A stretch of 49,187 nucleotides of DNA from Desulfuromusa kysingii. GTDB taxonomy: Bacteria > Desulfobacterota > Desulfuromonadia > Desulfuromonadales > Geopsychrobacteraceae. This document shows positions 25,839 to 35,164 of the stretch, in pieces (positions within the stretch are counted from its first letter, which is position 1; each line of letters begins with the position of its first letter). The stretch is from assembly GCF_900107645.1 (NCBI RefSeq), contig NZ_FNQN01000005.1, positions 1 through 49,187 on the forward strand, read 5' to 3'. Below the pieces are notes generated by a model that was not told the DNA's origin, did not search any database, and saw nothing but the letters and a program-made list of their open reading frames with translations. The position numbers were made by a program, and so were the translations under genes.

Positions 25839-26141
25839 TTACGTTGCCTCTTTTTCAGGTTTTTCTTTCTGCGCTTTGATTGATTCAATAATCCCCCACC
25901 TGAAATCCTCAAATATCTTATTGGCTCTTTCTGTCGTCAGGTTATGGGCTTCAACTTTTACACATAAGCCAATCCACATGGCATGAAGAGCAGCGACAAT
26001 ATCAGAGTCGGGGTTCTCTGCAAGCATGTTGTCCCACTTCTGAAGTTCAACCGGATCTTTGCAAAACTTATTATCGTACTTGTCTACAGCTCCAGCGTAG
26101 AGGGGAAATAACAGACAAACCATCAATAACGTCATTTTCAT
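25839..26141 (-). CDS. Small secreted protein, unknown function
   Basis: A 100-residue protein with GAGGG ribosome-binding site. Seen: a clear Sec signal peptide (MKMTLLMVCLLFPLYAGAVD, cleavage expected after AGA), then a mature part of about 80 residues with two cysteines (FCKDP and LCVKV) that could form a disulfide, a Trp-containing helix (VAALHAMWIGL) and a Lys/Glu-rich tail. No family was recognised. It stands alone on its strand, with no operon partner. Confidence 0.7.
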   Translation of the reverse strand: MKMTLLMVCLLFPLYAGAVDKYDNKFCKDPVELQKWDNMLAENPDSDIVAALHAMWIGLCVKVEAHNLTTERANKIFEDFRWGIIESIKAQKEKPEKEAT

Positions 26142-26506
26142 ATAATCCCTCTTTTATCTCTTGATCCTTATACCTAAAGCACTGAGTAAATTCATTTAGT
26201 AGGAACTTCACTGGTGATAGTAACTCAAACTTGGTTCGGCAGTCATTTAAGTTTTGCCTCGATCAGAACTTCTATAGATATTTGCAAATATGATTTGACC
26301 GGAGGCCTGTTAACGAAGTGTTGACAGCAATTGATCGCTTTTGGAATCAGTCACACCTGATAACATCAAATACAGCTCCGTCCTGAACACCCAGCAAAAC
26401 TGAAACTCATTTCCTCGTCGTGCCGATTGACTATACTACTCCAGTGGGGCAATATCTGATATTGCCTGTCTATTGGAACCACACGACTTCTAGAAACGGA
26501 TACAAG
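26142..26506. other. Non-coding gap between divergent genes
   Basis: About 365 bases between the divergent secreted-protein and transporter genes. A TTGACA hexamer at about 26321 could be a -35 element for the transporter but has no good -10 partner. A frame continuous with the transporter reaches back to 26420 but lacks conserved sequence. No operator for a metal regulator was recognised. Confidence 0.35.
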
Positions 26507-27337
26507 ATGGAACTCAGTACTGTATTGTTCGCTTTTGGACTCACCTTTTTTGCCGGTTTAGCGACCGGTGTCGGCAGTGCTCTTGCTTTTTTTACACGAA
26601 GAACCAACACCAAGTTTCTTTCGGCAGCACTGGGCTTCTCTGCCGGGGTAATGATCTACGTCTCCTTTATTGAAATCTTTGTAAAAGCGCGTGAAGAATT
26701 AATGTCAGCACAGGGAGAAGTGTTCGGTACTTGGATCACTGTCCTCTCCTTTTTTGGTGGCATTGCTCTCATTGCTATAATCGATAGGTTAGTACCTAAT
26801 TACGAAAATCCGCATGAACTACATTCGATAGAAGAAATGGATAAAAAGCTGGAGTCCCTTCCTGACAATGAAGCCCACGACTTTGGCAAACTGAAACGGA
26901 TGGGGATGTTCACCGCTTTAGCAATTGGTATCCATAATTTTCCAGAAGGTTTGGCAACTTTTACCGCGGCACTAACTGATCCAAGTTTAGGGATCGCGAT
27001 TGCTGTGGCGATCGCGATTCACAATATTCCAGAGGGTATCGCTGTTTCAGTACCGATTTATTTTGCAACTGGAAGTCGCGCCAAGGCCTTTAAATTATCA
27101 TTCCTGTCCGGTCTTGCAGAACCAATAGGTGCGTTAGTGGGCTATCTGATTTTGATGCCCTTTTTATCGCCGACTATTTTTGGCATTTTGTTTGCTGGAG
27201 TTGCAGGAATCATGGTGTTTATTTCTCTGGATGAGTTGTTGCCTGCAGCAGAAGAATTTGGCGAACATCATCTTTCAATATACGGGATGATTGCCGGAAT
27301 GGGAGTGATGGCATTGAGCCTGCTGCTGTTTCTGTAA
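26507..27337 (+). CDS. zupT: ZIP-family metal transporter (ZupT-like)
   Basis: A 276-residue protein from ATG 26507, chosen because [17 protein letters not shown] begins the first membrane helix. Seen: eight hydrophobic segments, a charged cytoplasmic loop (about 95-125, [12 protein letters not shown]-like), and the two metal-binding motifs [14 protein letters not shown] and [14 protein letters not shown] in TM4 and TM5. Known: ZupT imports zinc and other divalent metals across the inner membrane, and bacterial family members have this length and these motifs. It is a single gene with no partner. The gene symbol follows the ZIP/ZupT family and is not proven by orthology. Confidence 0.88.
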   Translation: MELSTVLFAFGLTFFAGLATGVGSALAFFTRRTNTKFLSAALGFSAGVMIYVSFIEIFVKAREELMSAQGEVFGTWITVLSFFGGIALIAIIDRLVPNYENPHELHSIEEMDKKLESLPDNEAHDFGKLKRMGMFTALAIGIHNFPEGLATFTAALTDPSLGIAIAVAIAIHNIPEGIAVSVPIYFATGSRAKAFKLSFLSGLAEPIGALVGYLILMPFLSPTIFGILFAGVAGIMVFISLDELLPAAEEFGEHHLSIYGMIAGMGVMALSLLLFL

Positions 27338-27352
27338 ATGTTATTATTCTCC

Positions 27353-27691
27353 TCAGACTTCAAGACTCGTAAGATCCGTCCATGTGGATAAAGATACCTC
27401 TTCCAGCTTTTTTAACTTCGGCTTACGACCAAACTTTATACCAGCCGCCATTGCTCGCATCCGTCCCTCATTGACTCGCTTGGTGATTAATTCCCGTTCA
27501 AATTCACCAATAACAGCAAGAACATGGAAGATTAACCGACCTGTCGGAGTTGAGGTGTCTAACCCCGGATCAAGAACTTTTAGATCACAGTTTTTATCCT
27601 GCAGCATCTGGGTGATCGGCATCAGATCGTGAACTGAACGAGCAAGACGATCCAGCTTGGTGACAACAAAGACGTCACCATTACGGCACAT
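27353..27691 (-). pseudogene. Serine resolvase fragment lacking the N-terminus
   Basis: Seen: 112 residues of a resolvase/invertase core from GDVFVVTKLDRLARSVHDL through TPTGRLIFHVLAVIGEFERE to GIKFGRKPKL. The catalytic Ser region (first about 60 residues) is absent, and the C-terminal HTH is replaced by a short unrelated tail. It resembles but is not identical to the complete resolvase at 4029-4580. It is inactive as a recombinase. Confidence 0.85.
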
Positions 27692-27692
27692 A

Positions 27693-27821
27693 AGCGAGAG
27701 TTTCGTTCAATGCCGGACTTATGACGGGAAAATACGCTTAGAAAAGTTGCTTGAACCAGAAGGATGGCAGGGTCGGAGCCTTTATGACATGACATTTGAC
27801 AAGGAAGCTATTGAAAACTAA
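27693..27821 (+). pseudogene. Orphan C-terminal gene fragment
   Basis: Seen: an open frame without a start, reading RTYDGKIRLEKLLEPEGWQG and SLYDMTFDKEAIEN before TAA. It begins at the point where the resolvase fragment on the other strand breaks off, so the two share a recombination junction. The protein family was not recognised. Confidence 0.3.
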
Positions 27822-27995
27822 AGATTCTAGTAGTTTATCCTGTTCGACCTTGGGGACAATATAGTTCCTAATATCCTGCCATTACTTTTGGGGCTGAAAA
27901 CAGGGGAAATCGAACAGTCGCAATCGCGCTTTCGCCGATTTGGCCAGATCGGCTGTATTTAAGACGGGCTTTCTTATCGTCGCCTATGTTTGCCA

Positions 27996-29276
27996 CTACT
28001 GAAACCAGGCAACCAGAAGTCCTGCTCCCAGTGATAGCAGCATAGGCCCGGCCACATAGATCCCTGTTTGTCGGTTACCGATTACCCAAGCCATGCCGGA
28101 TTTAACCAGATTATTGGTGGCAGCCGCAATAACGATACCTAGAACCGCCACATCCATTGCCAGCTCATTATTGGACATGCGGGAAAGAGACAGAGTAATA
28201 GCATCCACGTCTGCAATGCCCGAGGTGGCAGCCAACATATAGACACCGGTATCGCCCAACCAGTTTTTAAAAAAGTCGCCAAGAAGCAGAATAACGGTCA
28301 GCAGAACCCCAAAAACCAAAGCTGATTTTAAATCAAGCGGGTTCTGCCCGAACGTAGGCTGACTAACTTGGCTTGTTCCGGAATTTCTGCTCCATATTAT
28401 GATTGCTGGTACATAAAGCAGCACAGTCATCACCGCCACCGGCCAGATCAGGCTCGGTAGAAGGTCGTGATTGATAATGAAACAGTACACCAGTATGCGT
28501 GGGAACATAGTGCCACAGGCAATCAGGATTCCAGTGGCAAACTGTGCGTTCAACGCCGGGTGCCGTTTTGCTTGACGAGCAAAATGCAAGGTCAGTGCGG
28601 TGGATGAGGTCAGGCCGGAAAAAAGGCTGGTAAAGAGAATACCCTTGCTGGTGCCGGCGACCCGCATGGCGAAATATCCAACGAAAGATATGGATGCGAT
28701 CATCACTACCATCCACCAGATTTCTTGGGGATTAAGGACACCACCAGGGCCCATTTGTTGATTGGGCAATAGCGGCAACAGCACCACAGAAATAACAAGA
28801 AGTTTGAGCCCGGCGTCCAGTTCGTGTGCTTTAAGCTTGTGTACCCAGCTGTGAATTTCTTCCTTGTTGTCCAGAATAATCGCGGTGACCACTGCAGCAG
28901 CAGTTGCTATCACCGGGTCGACAGCAACTGCAACGGCACCAAAGCAGAACGTCAGCACCATGCCAATCATACCGGTAATGCTGAAGTTGCGGATGTGATC
29001 GAGCCGTTCACTGTAGGCCACGATCGCCATGGCGACTACACTCAGGAGAAGAACAGGAAACGCCCAGACGGTAACTTCCTTAGCCAGAACCACAGAAATT
29101 CCGCCCAGAAGGCCAATAAGAGAAAATGTGCGGATACCGGCTATACGCTCACCGGATTTTTGTTCGCGGGCTCCCCAGCCGCGCTCCAGCCCTATGATGG
29201 ACCCCAGAAGGAGTGCTACAGCAAGATTTAGCGTGGTCTGGTTAGCAGCCAGAAACTGGGATGCAACATCGTCCAT
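27996..29276 (-). CDS. MgtC/SapB family membrane protein with DUF4010
   Basis: A 426-residue protein. Seen: an N-terminal MgtC/SapB domain (about 15-145: LLGSIIGLERGWGAREQKSG, ERIAGIRTFSLIGLLGG) followed by a DUF4010 half (about 170-425) with a further series of membrane helices (LFSGLTSSTALTLHFARQA, SGIADVDAITLSLSRMS, NNLVKSGMAWVIG). About 12 membrane segments in all. Known: MgtC domain proteins are linked to magnesium homeostasis and pH adaptation; DUF4010 fusions are common in proteobacteria with unknown transport role. AAGGAG lies about 12 nt before ATG. It is a single gene. Confidence 0.87.
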   Translation of the reverse strand: MDDVASQFLAANQTTLNLAVALLLGSIIGLERGWGAREQKSGERIAGIRTFSLIGLLGGISVVLAKEVTVWAFPVLLLSVVAMAIVAYSERLDHIRNFSITGMIGMVLTFCFGAVAVAVDPVIATAAAVVTAIILDNKEEIHSWVHKLKAHELDAGLKLLVISVVLLPLLPNQQMGPGGVLNPQEIWWMVVMIASISFVGYFAMRVAGTSKGILFTSLFSGLTSSTALTLHFARQAKRHPALNAQFATGILIACGTMFPRILVYCFIINHDLLPSLIWPVAVMTVLLYVPAIIIWSRNSGTSQVSQPTFGQNPLDLKSALVFGVLLTVILLLGDFFKNWLGDTGVYMLAATSGIADVDAITLSLSRMSNNELAMDVAVLGIVIAAATNNLVKSGMAWVIGNRQTGIYVAGPMLLSLGAGLLVAWFQ

Positions 29277-29825
29277 GAACGAACTTAACTCCTTTTGATG
29301 ATTTGCGTTATTAGGACAACAGCCAGCAAAGCTAAGAGGACAGGTGAAGATTGAGAAGCTGTTGCGTCAGTGAGCATTTAAATCTCACTATTATTTTAAC
29401 ACTTAATCAAAACATTTTTTAAACATGAGGACATGATCCATACGCATACGGTACAAAGCTTCTTCTTGAAATAGATTGATCCTCTTGAGCTGCTGATCCT
29501 GGTTTAGACCTCCTTGTTATGGGCGGTTAAGGCGTTCCCGTTTGAGGGAATGGGCTTGGTGGGGCGACCCGAACAATACTGGAATCAATGATGCTAGCGG
29601 TACCTATGTCACACTAGCATGCTTTTGTAGTACGAACTGATTTGCAAAGGGAGTCAGTAGAAAAATATAGCTTCAGGTCGATATTGATCTCGGTTTTTTA
29701 TTCATAAAATGAAACAGAGTTCCAGGGACATAATACTTAATTGGCTTGGAATACACGCTCTGAAGTGGTGAAATAGGGGTGCTGTTTTTACCTGCGGGCT
29801 CAACACGCAGAAGAAGGAACGGACC
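29277..29825. other. Non-coding gap with a short inverted repeat
   Basis: About 550 bases without a readable gene. An ATGCTAG/CTAGCAT inverted repeat lies at 29591-29620 (16-nt spacer). The stretch joins two unrelated gene groups and may hold further decayed mobile DNA. Confidence 0.35.
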
Positions 29826-30542
29826 ATGGCAACAATGAAGTCAAGTGGCGGTGAAGTAGTTTTGTTTCAAGCTGAAGACGGAAAATCCTGTCTTGAGGTG
29901 CAGCTTGATCAAGAGACCGTCTGGTGAAATCAGCGCCAGATAGCTGAGCTGTTTGATAAAGATACCGACACTATTGGTTTGCATATTCGTAATCTGTACA
30001 AAGAGGGTGAGTTGATTCAGGCGGCAACTGCCGAGGAATCCTCGGTTGTTCAGAATGAAGGTGGTCGTCAGGTCCGCAGAAAAATTCAATTTTATAATCT
30101 CGACGTCATTATCTCCGTCGGTTATCGGGTTAAGTCACTGCGTGGAACACAATTTCGACAGGGGGCAACGCGGATACTGCGTGAACATCTTGTCAAAGGC
30201 TACACAGTCAACGAGCAGCGTTTGCAAGAAGATGCTGCAAAATTTCGTGAGCTCCAAAAAACAGTCGATTTGCTGACCCGCACACTGAAGACGCAACAAC
30301 TGGTGACTGACACCGGTGAAGATGTGTTGCGAGTTATCAGTGATGGCAATAAACGTATCGCCGCCGCCCTGTTTGTCTATTTTCTCGTCGCTAATGACAT
30401 TCTTTACAGACCCGACGGTTCTAAGCGGCTGGCTGATAATGCACTAGTAGCATTGACCCTGCTTATCGCCGAAAGTCGACCTGAAGAGAAAGAGACCATT
30501 GTCAAAGTCATCATCACCCTGATCAACTGGAATAACGACTAA
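29826..30542 (+). pseudogene. RhuM-family protein gene with in-frame TGA
   Basis: Seen: one frame of 239 codons from ATG 29826 with a single TGA at codon 34 (29925-29927), in the sequence ETVW-stop-NQRQIAELFDKD. The remainder is a typical RhuM domain: HIRNLYKEGEL, RKIQFYNLDVIISVGYRVKS, GTQFRQGATRILREHLVKGY, TVNEQRLQED. The C-terminal part (LRVISDGNKRIAAALFVYFL, then YRPDGSKRLADNALVALTLL) is Fic/DOC-like in the way seen in RhuM-Fic proteins. Known: intact RhuM proteins carry Leu or Thr where the stop lies (VWLTQ). Translation could restart at TTG/GTG codons after the stop but would lose the N-terminus. RhuM genes occur on genomic islands; function unclear. Confidence 0.8.
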
Positions 30543-30575
30543 ATATTATGACCCCGGCAGCAATTGTATCCAAGC

Positions 30576-30755
30576 TATGGCTTCGACGTGAATTCAGACT
30601 TATATATTCAGCCAGGCAATCCACAGCAGAATGCTTATGTGGAACGCTATAATCAGCCCAATATGGCCATTGGAGGAATAACACCCAAGCAAAAGTTGGC
30701 AATAGCGGCATAACTCGACTTCAGGCGACTATTAAAAATGGGAGGATTACCGATT
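30576..30755 (+). mobile_element. IS3-family remnant with internal deletion
   Basis: Seen: DLYIQPGNPQQNAYVERYNQ (the Glu region of an IS3-type OrfB) is followed directly and in frame by PNMAIGGITPKQKLAIAA and a stop at 30711-30713. Known: in intact elements about 30 residues (the WLWTYNHER region) lie between YNR and PNMA. The following TTAAAAATGGGAGGATTACC is typical of the IS3 end. All the upstream transposase is missing. Confidence 0.75.
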
Positions 30756-30921
30756 CAGTCTTTCCAAATCATATAGTAATCAGGGTCGACTTGATGGATG
30801 TAAGGGGCAGCCAAAAGATGCGGCAACTCCTCAATACATTGGTGGCCTTCAAGCATCAGGGGCTTCAATTTTTAAGTTCTCAACCACAACCGATCAACCC
30901 TTTTTACTTATCGAGAAATCT

Positions 30922-33543
30922 ATGAAATGCCTTATTTTTATACTGGTCCTACTGGCCGGTTTTATCAACGCTCCGCCGGTCATTGCAGAAGATTTGACTG
31001 TTTCACGCGCCGTACTGGAAGACAAAACCGGCACTCTGTCGATCGACGATGTGACTGAACGCGAGTTTTTGCCAACTGGATCCAAGCTTTCCAAAGGCTT
31101 CACCACCTCCGTGCATTGGCTGCGCCTCCAGGTCCGCGCGCCAACCAAAGGGAGCGAGGTGGTATTGTTCATTCGTCAGCCGTTTCTCAATGAAATCCGT
31201 CTTTATGAGTCCGTTGCAAGCGATCCTCCGAGCTGGAAATCGAGAGTTACCGGCAACTATTACCCTTACGAAGAACGTGATCGAAATCAGCAAACCCTGA
31301 GCTTTGTCGTCAATGTAACCGCTCCTGAGACAACTTTTTATCTGCGCCTCAAGACCAGGGGCGCATCGCTATTAAGTGTGGAAGCACTCACCCCCGAAGA
31401 AGCCGAACGCAGTGACCACCAGCTTGATCTGCTGGCGGTATTTTTTGTAACCGCCATGCTGTTTCTATTGCTCTGGGCAATCAACAGTTATTGGCTAGAC
31501 CGGCAGCTGGTCGTGGCCCTATTTGCCATTCACCAAGCTGTTTACACCCTATACGGCCTAGCCATAACCGGTTATTTGGCTCCTTGGCTTCCTAGTGGTT
31601 TTCCCCAGCTGGCTGATCTGTCCACCACCGTTCTCTATTGCGCAGTAAACTTTACAACGCTGCTTTTTTGCCGAGAGCTGTTCAAGCCCTATCAACCCGC
31701 GCCACTGATGTTACGCGGACTCAACCTCTTTTTGCTGGCATTTCCCCTGCAACTTGCCGCAATGCTTCTGGGCTATACCCCCTTTGCCGTAATTCTCAAT
31801 GCTCTGCTGCTCAGATTCACTTGGTGGTATTTTGTCATCATGACCTTTACTCTGCGTAAGGAACAATTGCCGAGCCGGCGTATGCTGCAGATCTTTTTTG
31901 TTGCGATCACCCTATTTTTTACCATCTTCTGGTTTGTCAGCAGTACGTCGACGAATATGGATAATAAATTATTAGGCCGACAGGTCCTCGTTGTTAACGG
32001 TATTTTGATCGGCGGCATATTTGCCATGATCTTAAACTCGCGTTCGCGTCGGTTGCTGCTTGAAGCACAACAGTCGGCTCTGGAATCGGAGGCCAAATCC
32101 GAGTTTCTGGCTCTGGTTAGCCACGAGATCCGTACCCCACTCAATGCTCTGGTCGGATTTAGTGCTCTGGCCCGCAAGACAACCGATCCTGCCCAAAAAG
32201 ATGAATACCACGCTATCCTCGAACAATCGTCCCGCTCGCTGATGGAACTAGTTAACGGTATTCTGGATATGAGCAAAATCGAGGCTGGTCGGATGGAGTT
32301 TGAGACCGTGCCGTTCAACTTGCGACAACTTCTCGATAATCTGGAAGAACAATATCAACCTCTGGCTAACCAAAAAACGTTGAAATTCCAGCTTTCTATA
32401 ACCGACAACGTCCCCGTATGGGTCCTCGGCGATTCGATCCGGCTTCGCCAGATTCTCGCCAACCTACTGTCCAATGCAATCAAGTTTACCAATAATGGAG
32501 AGGTCTCCTGTCGCGTCAGTGTGCCCGGCCAGACCGATGATGGAGGCCCTTCGTTAGTGCGCTTTGAGGTCAAGGATACCGGAATCGGCATCCCTGATGA
32601 CAAACGTGACTTGCTGTTCCAGCCCTTCCAACAGCTAGACCCGACGATCTCACGCAAATTTGGCGGTACCGGCCTTGGTCTGGCCATTGCTCGGAATCTG
32701 TTAGCAATGATGGAAGGAAGTCTCACTCTGACCAGCTGCGAACAGGTTGGGAGTTGTTTTGTTGTCGAGCTGCCTCTGCCAGAAACTGAAGCACTGCCGG
32801 AAACACAGAATACTGTAACGGCGCTACCAGCAATAGGTACGGTCCTGGTGGTTGAGGATAACGAGTTCAACCGCCGACTTTTGGGCGATATCCTGACGAG
32901 CTGGAGCCAGCAGGTTGTGCTGGCGATGGATGGTCATCAGGCCCTGCAGTTTATGGAGCAGCAACATTTCGATCTGGTTCTGCTGGATATTCGCATGCCC
33001 GGCATTGACGGTATTGAGGTCTCCCAGCGTATCAGGCAGAGAGAAATTGAAGGAGCACAGACACCCGTTACGATTATCGCGATTACCGCTGATATTGATA
33101 TCACGACGCGCAAATTATGTCTCGCCGCCGGCATCAACGCGGTGCTGGCAAAACCGGTGATTCCCGATCAATTGGCCAGGACCATTGCAGAACACTGCGA
33201 AGGAACCATGGCGGTGCCCCCCACAGCTGAACTGCAGCTAAACACGCGGACCTGCCATGACTTGAGGAATAATGCTGAACGCAGTCGGCAGTATCGGAAA
33301 CTGTTGATGGCCGATATCAACGAAGAACTGAAATGCCTGCAGGCCGCGATGGAACGCGAAGCCCGCGATGAACTGGGTCAGGCAGCTCATACTCTGAAAG
33401 GGTTGTGTGGACACCTGGCAGACCAAGAACCAGCGGAACTCGCAGGTTGGCTGCAACTCAATGCCCCGTCTGCTCCTAACGAGCGGCTGCGGCTGGTGAT
33501 CGAACAACTTCAGTCCAGGTTATCACAGGAGAACAATTCATGA
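30922..33543 (+). CDS. Hybrid histidine kinase with 7TMR-DISM sensor, REC and Hpt (module 1)
   Basis: An 873-residue protein. Seen: signal peptide (1-22); periplasmic 7TMR-DISMED2-like domain (about 25-165: GFTTSVHWLRLQVRAPT, FIRQPFLNEIRLYE); seven membrane helices (about 170-375); HisKA with His401 in LVSHEIRTPLNALVGF; HATPase (NLLSNAIKFTNNG, DTGIGIPDD, FGGTGLGLAIAR); REC with Asp689 (LVLLDIRMPGIDG); and a C-terminal Hpt with His823 (AAHTLKGLCGHL). Known: the tripartite layout moves phosphate His-Asp-His before the output regulator. Its stop overlaps the start of the sigma54 activator (ATGA), its evident target. From the HisKA onward it is closely related to the kinase at 37319, but the sensor parts are unrelated. 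Confidence 0.94.
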   Translation: MKCLIFILVLLAGFINAPPVIAEDLTVSRAVLEDKTGTLSIDDVTEREFLPTGSKLSKGFTTSVHWLRLQVRAPTKGSEVVLFIRQPFLNEIRLYESVASDPPSWKSRVTGNYYPYEERDRNQQTLSFVVNVTAPETTFYLRLKTRGASLLSVEALTPEEAERSDHQLDLLAVFFVTAMLFLLLWAINSYWLDRQLVVALFAIHQAVYTLYGLAITGYLAPWLPSGFPQLADLSTTVLYCAVNFTTLLFCRELFKPYQPAPLMLRGLNLFLLAFPLQLAAMLLGYTPFAVILNALLLRFTWWYFVIMTFTLRKEQLPSRRMLQIFFVAITLFFTIFWFVSSTSTNMDNKLLGRQVLVVNGILIGGIFAMILNSRSRRLLLEAQQSALESEAKSEFLALVSHEIRTPLNALVGFSALARKTTDPAQKDEYHAILEQSSRSLMELVNGILDMSKIEAGRMEFETVPFNLRQLLDNLEEQYQPLANQKTLKFQLSITDNVPVWVLGDSIRLRQILANLLSNAIKFTNNGEVSCRVSVPGQTDDGGPSLVRFEVKDTGIGIPDDKRDLLFQPFQQLDPTISRKFGGTGLGLAIARNLLAMMEGSLTLTSCEQVGSCFVVELPLPETEALPETQNTVTALPAIGTVLVVEDNEFNRRLLGDILTSWSQQVVLAMDGHQALQFMEQQHFDLVLLDIRMPGIDGIEVSQRIRQREIEGAQTPVTIIAITADIDITTRKLCLAAGINAVLAKPVIPDQLARTIAEHCEGTMAVPPTAELQLNTRTCHDLRNNAERSRQYRKLLMADINEELKCLQAAMEREARDELGQAAHTLKGLCGHLADQEPAELAGWLQLNAPSAPNERLRLVIEQLQSRLSQENNS

Positions 33544-34895
33544 GTCGTGGTGCACAAATACTGGTGGTTGATGACAAACAGAGCTTCCGCTTCATGGTCA
33601 AAGGCTATCTTGAGGATGCTGGCTACCAGACCAACTGCGCTGCCCACGGAGTCGAAGCTCTGGCAAAACTTGAGCAGTCCCCCTTTGACCTCGTGCTGTC
33701 CGACATGGTGATGCCGGAGATGGACGGAGCCATGCTGCTGCGCAAGGTACGCAGCCTTCATCCACAACTTCCTTTTGTGCTATTCACCGCCCACGGTAGT
33801 ATCGATAGCGCTGTGGCAGCCATGAAAGAGGGAGCGGCTGACTTCCTGCTGAAGCCACTCAACCAGGCAGAACTGCTGGTGGTGGTTGAACGGCAGCTGG
33901 AACATACCTGTTTGCAGGTCAGCTATAACCGGATGCTTGAATCGGAGCAGGAAAAATTTAGTTTTCAGAACCTGTTGAGCACCGCACCAATCATGGGAAG
34001 GGTATTGGCTGCAGCTCAGAAGGTGGCAGCCACGCCGCGCACAACGGTGGCCATCTTTGGCGAAAGCGGAGTCGGCAAAGAAGTTCTGGCGCGGGCTGTC
34101 CATATTGCATCCAAGCAGGACATGACCCGCTTTGTCGCAATCAATTGTGCGGCCATCCCGGAAACCCTTTTAGAAAGTGAGCTGTTTGGTCATGTGCGGG
34201 GGGCATTTACCGGTGCCGACCGCGACCGCCAGGGAAAGTGCAGTCGGGCGGAAGGCGGCACCCTGTTCCTTGATGAAATCGGCGATATGCCACTGTCACT
34301 CCAACCCAAGCTGTTACGTCTGCTTGAAGAACGGACCTATGGAAAACTCGGTTCGGATCAACAGGTCAGTGCCGACTTTAGAATTATCGTCGCCACCCAC
34401 CGTAATCTGGACGAATGTTGTCAGCAGGGTAGCTTTCGGCGCGACCTCTACCACCGGCTGAACATCTTCCCCCTGACCATTCCGCCCCTGCGCGAACGTC
34501 GCGAGGATATTCCGCAACTCACCGAACATTTCCTGAATGATTTTCGCCAGCATCTCGGAAAAGCCCTGCCCGGCATCTCGCAAGCGGCCCTGAATCTGAT
34601 GCTCGACCATGACTGGCCCGGCAACGTTCGCGAACTGCGCAACCTGCTTGAATATGCCTCCATCGTCACCAATGGCGAGCTGATCCAACCGGAACACCTG
34701 CGCTTGCAGCTCGCTCCCCTGGATCACGAGGAGAGCGACGCTGGCCGAGTCATGCTCAACTTCAATTTCTCCGCCGAAGAGTTCTCACTTGATGCTGTCA
34801 ACCGGCGGGTTATCGAATGGGCGCTGGAAAAATGTGACAACAATAAATCCTCAGCAGCACGTCTTTTGAAGGCCTCGCGTAAACTCTTCTACTAA
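33540..34895 (+). CDS. Sigma54-dependent response regulator (NtrC/AtoC type), module 1
   Basis: A 451-residue protein overlapping the kinase gene by 4 nt. Seen: REC domain with Asp55 ([13 protein letters not shown]); AAA+ domain with Walker A GESGVGKE (174-181), sigma54 contact loop GAFTGA (221-226), Walker [13 protein letters not shown] and the R-finger region [12 protein letters not shown]; and a C-terminal Fis-type helix ([18 protein letters not shown]). Odd: the protein stops inside what is normally the recognition helix (usually ...LYRKLK), exactly as in its paralogue. Known: phosphorylated activators of this class bind upstream palindromes and open sigma54 promoters. Two TGTCCC palindromes and a -24/-12 promoter follow at once, so self-linked control of the downstream genes is likely. 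Confidence 0.95.
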   Translation: MSRGAQILVVDDKQSFRFMVKGYLEDAGYQTNCAAHGVEALAKLEQSPFDLVLSDMVMPEMDGAMLLRKVRSLHPQLPFVLFTAHGSIDSAVAAMKEGAADFLLKPLNQAELLVVVERQLEHTCLQVSYNRMLESEQEKFSFQNLLSTAPIMGRVLAAAQKVAATPRTTVAIFGESGVGKEVLARAVHIASKQDMTRFVAINCAAIPETLLESELFGHVRGAFTGADRDRQGKCSRAEGGTLFLDEIGDMPLSLQPKLLRLLEERTYGKLGSDQQVSADFRIIVATHRNLDECCQQGSFRRDLYHRLNIFPLTIPPLRERREDIPQLTEHFLNDFRQHLGKALPGISQAALNLMLDHDWPGNVRELRNLLEYASIVTNGELIQPEHLRLQLAPLDHEESDAGRVMLNFNFSAEEFSLDAVNRRVIEWALEKCDNNKSSAARLLKASRKLFY

Positions 34896-34912
34896 AACCC
34901 ACTTCGCACACT

Positions 34913-34928
34913 TGTCCCATATCGAACA
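34913..34928. promoter_or_regulatory. TGTCCC palindrome A (module 1)
   Basis: Seen: TGTCCCATATCGAACA, the first of three related 16-bp palindromes in this block, about 75-90 bp before the -24 element. One half-site base differs from the other copies. Inference: enhancer site for the adjacent activator. Confidence 0.65.
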
Positions 34929-34931
34929 GGT

Positions 34932-34947
34932 TGTCCCAAACGGGACA
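34932..34947. promoter_or_regulatory. TGTCCC palindrome B (module 1), also a hairpin
   Basis: Seen: TGTCCCAAACGGGACA. With its flanks it forms a 9-bp hairpin (GGTTGTCCC/GGGACAGCC, AAAC loop) followed by TGTCTTTT, so it may serve both as enhancer site and as terminator of the regulator gene. Centre about 60 bp upstream of the -24 element. Confidence 0.7.
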
Positions 34948-35000
34948 GCCTGTCTTTTCGTTGGACTTTTAACCTACCGTAATTAAAGCAAACCCATTCT

Positions 35001-35016
35001 TGGCACGACTCTCGCT
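35001..35016 (+). promoter_or_regulatory. Sigma54 (-24/-12) promoter, module 1
   Basis: Seen: TGGCACGACTCTCGCT, 15 of 16 matches to TGGCACG-N4-TTGCW (C for T next to the -12 GC), with correct 12-base spacing from the GG to the GC. Start of transcription would be near 35028, upstream of the broken small gene and the flagellin. Known: such promoters need an NtrC-type activator, one of which is encoded directly upstream. Confidence 0.88.
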
Positions 35017-35052
35017 ACTTATCTTTGTTGCTCCCTACATAAAGGCCATAGC

Positions 35053-35068
35053 TGTCCCATATCGGACA
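35053..35068. promoter_or_regulatory. TGTCCC palindrome C (module 1), downstream of promoter
   Basis: Seen: TGTCCCATATCGGACA between the sigma54 promoter and the small-gene ATG, the same position as palindrome F in module 2. Inference: a site in the transcribed leader could give repression or negative feedback rather than activation. Confidence 0.65.
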
Positions 35069-35092
35069 GATATCTATTGATTGGGGGTAAGC

Positions 35093-35155
35093 ATGTCACT
35101 AGAAATCGTTGAGCACGTACTGAGTTGACTGATAACTGACGAACCAGAAGCGTAA
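35093..35155 (+). pseudogene. Broken NHLP-clan small peptide gene
   Basis: Seen: after GGGGGTAAGC the frame reads MSLEIVEHVLS[16 protein letters not shown]. It matches the start of the intact gene at 41344 (MSQNVVEQVLGRLITDERFR). The first stop, TGA at 35126-35128, stands where the intact gene has CGA (Arg12), a single C-to-T change. The rest of the gene is deleted; flagellin leader sequence follows. Its promoter and operators are kept, so they now serve the flagellin. Confidence 0.8.
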
Positions 35156-35164
35156 AGTATTTCA

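Noticed and set aside
29925-29927. TGA in RhuM as selenocysteine
   Set aside because: Family members carry Leu or Thr at this place, not Cys, and no downstream SECIS-like structure was noticed; a nonsense change is simpler.
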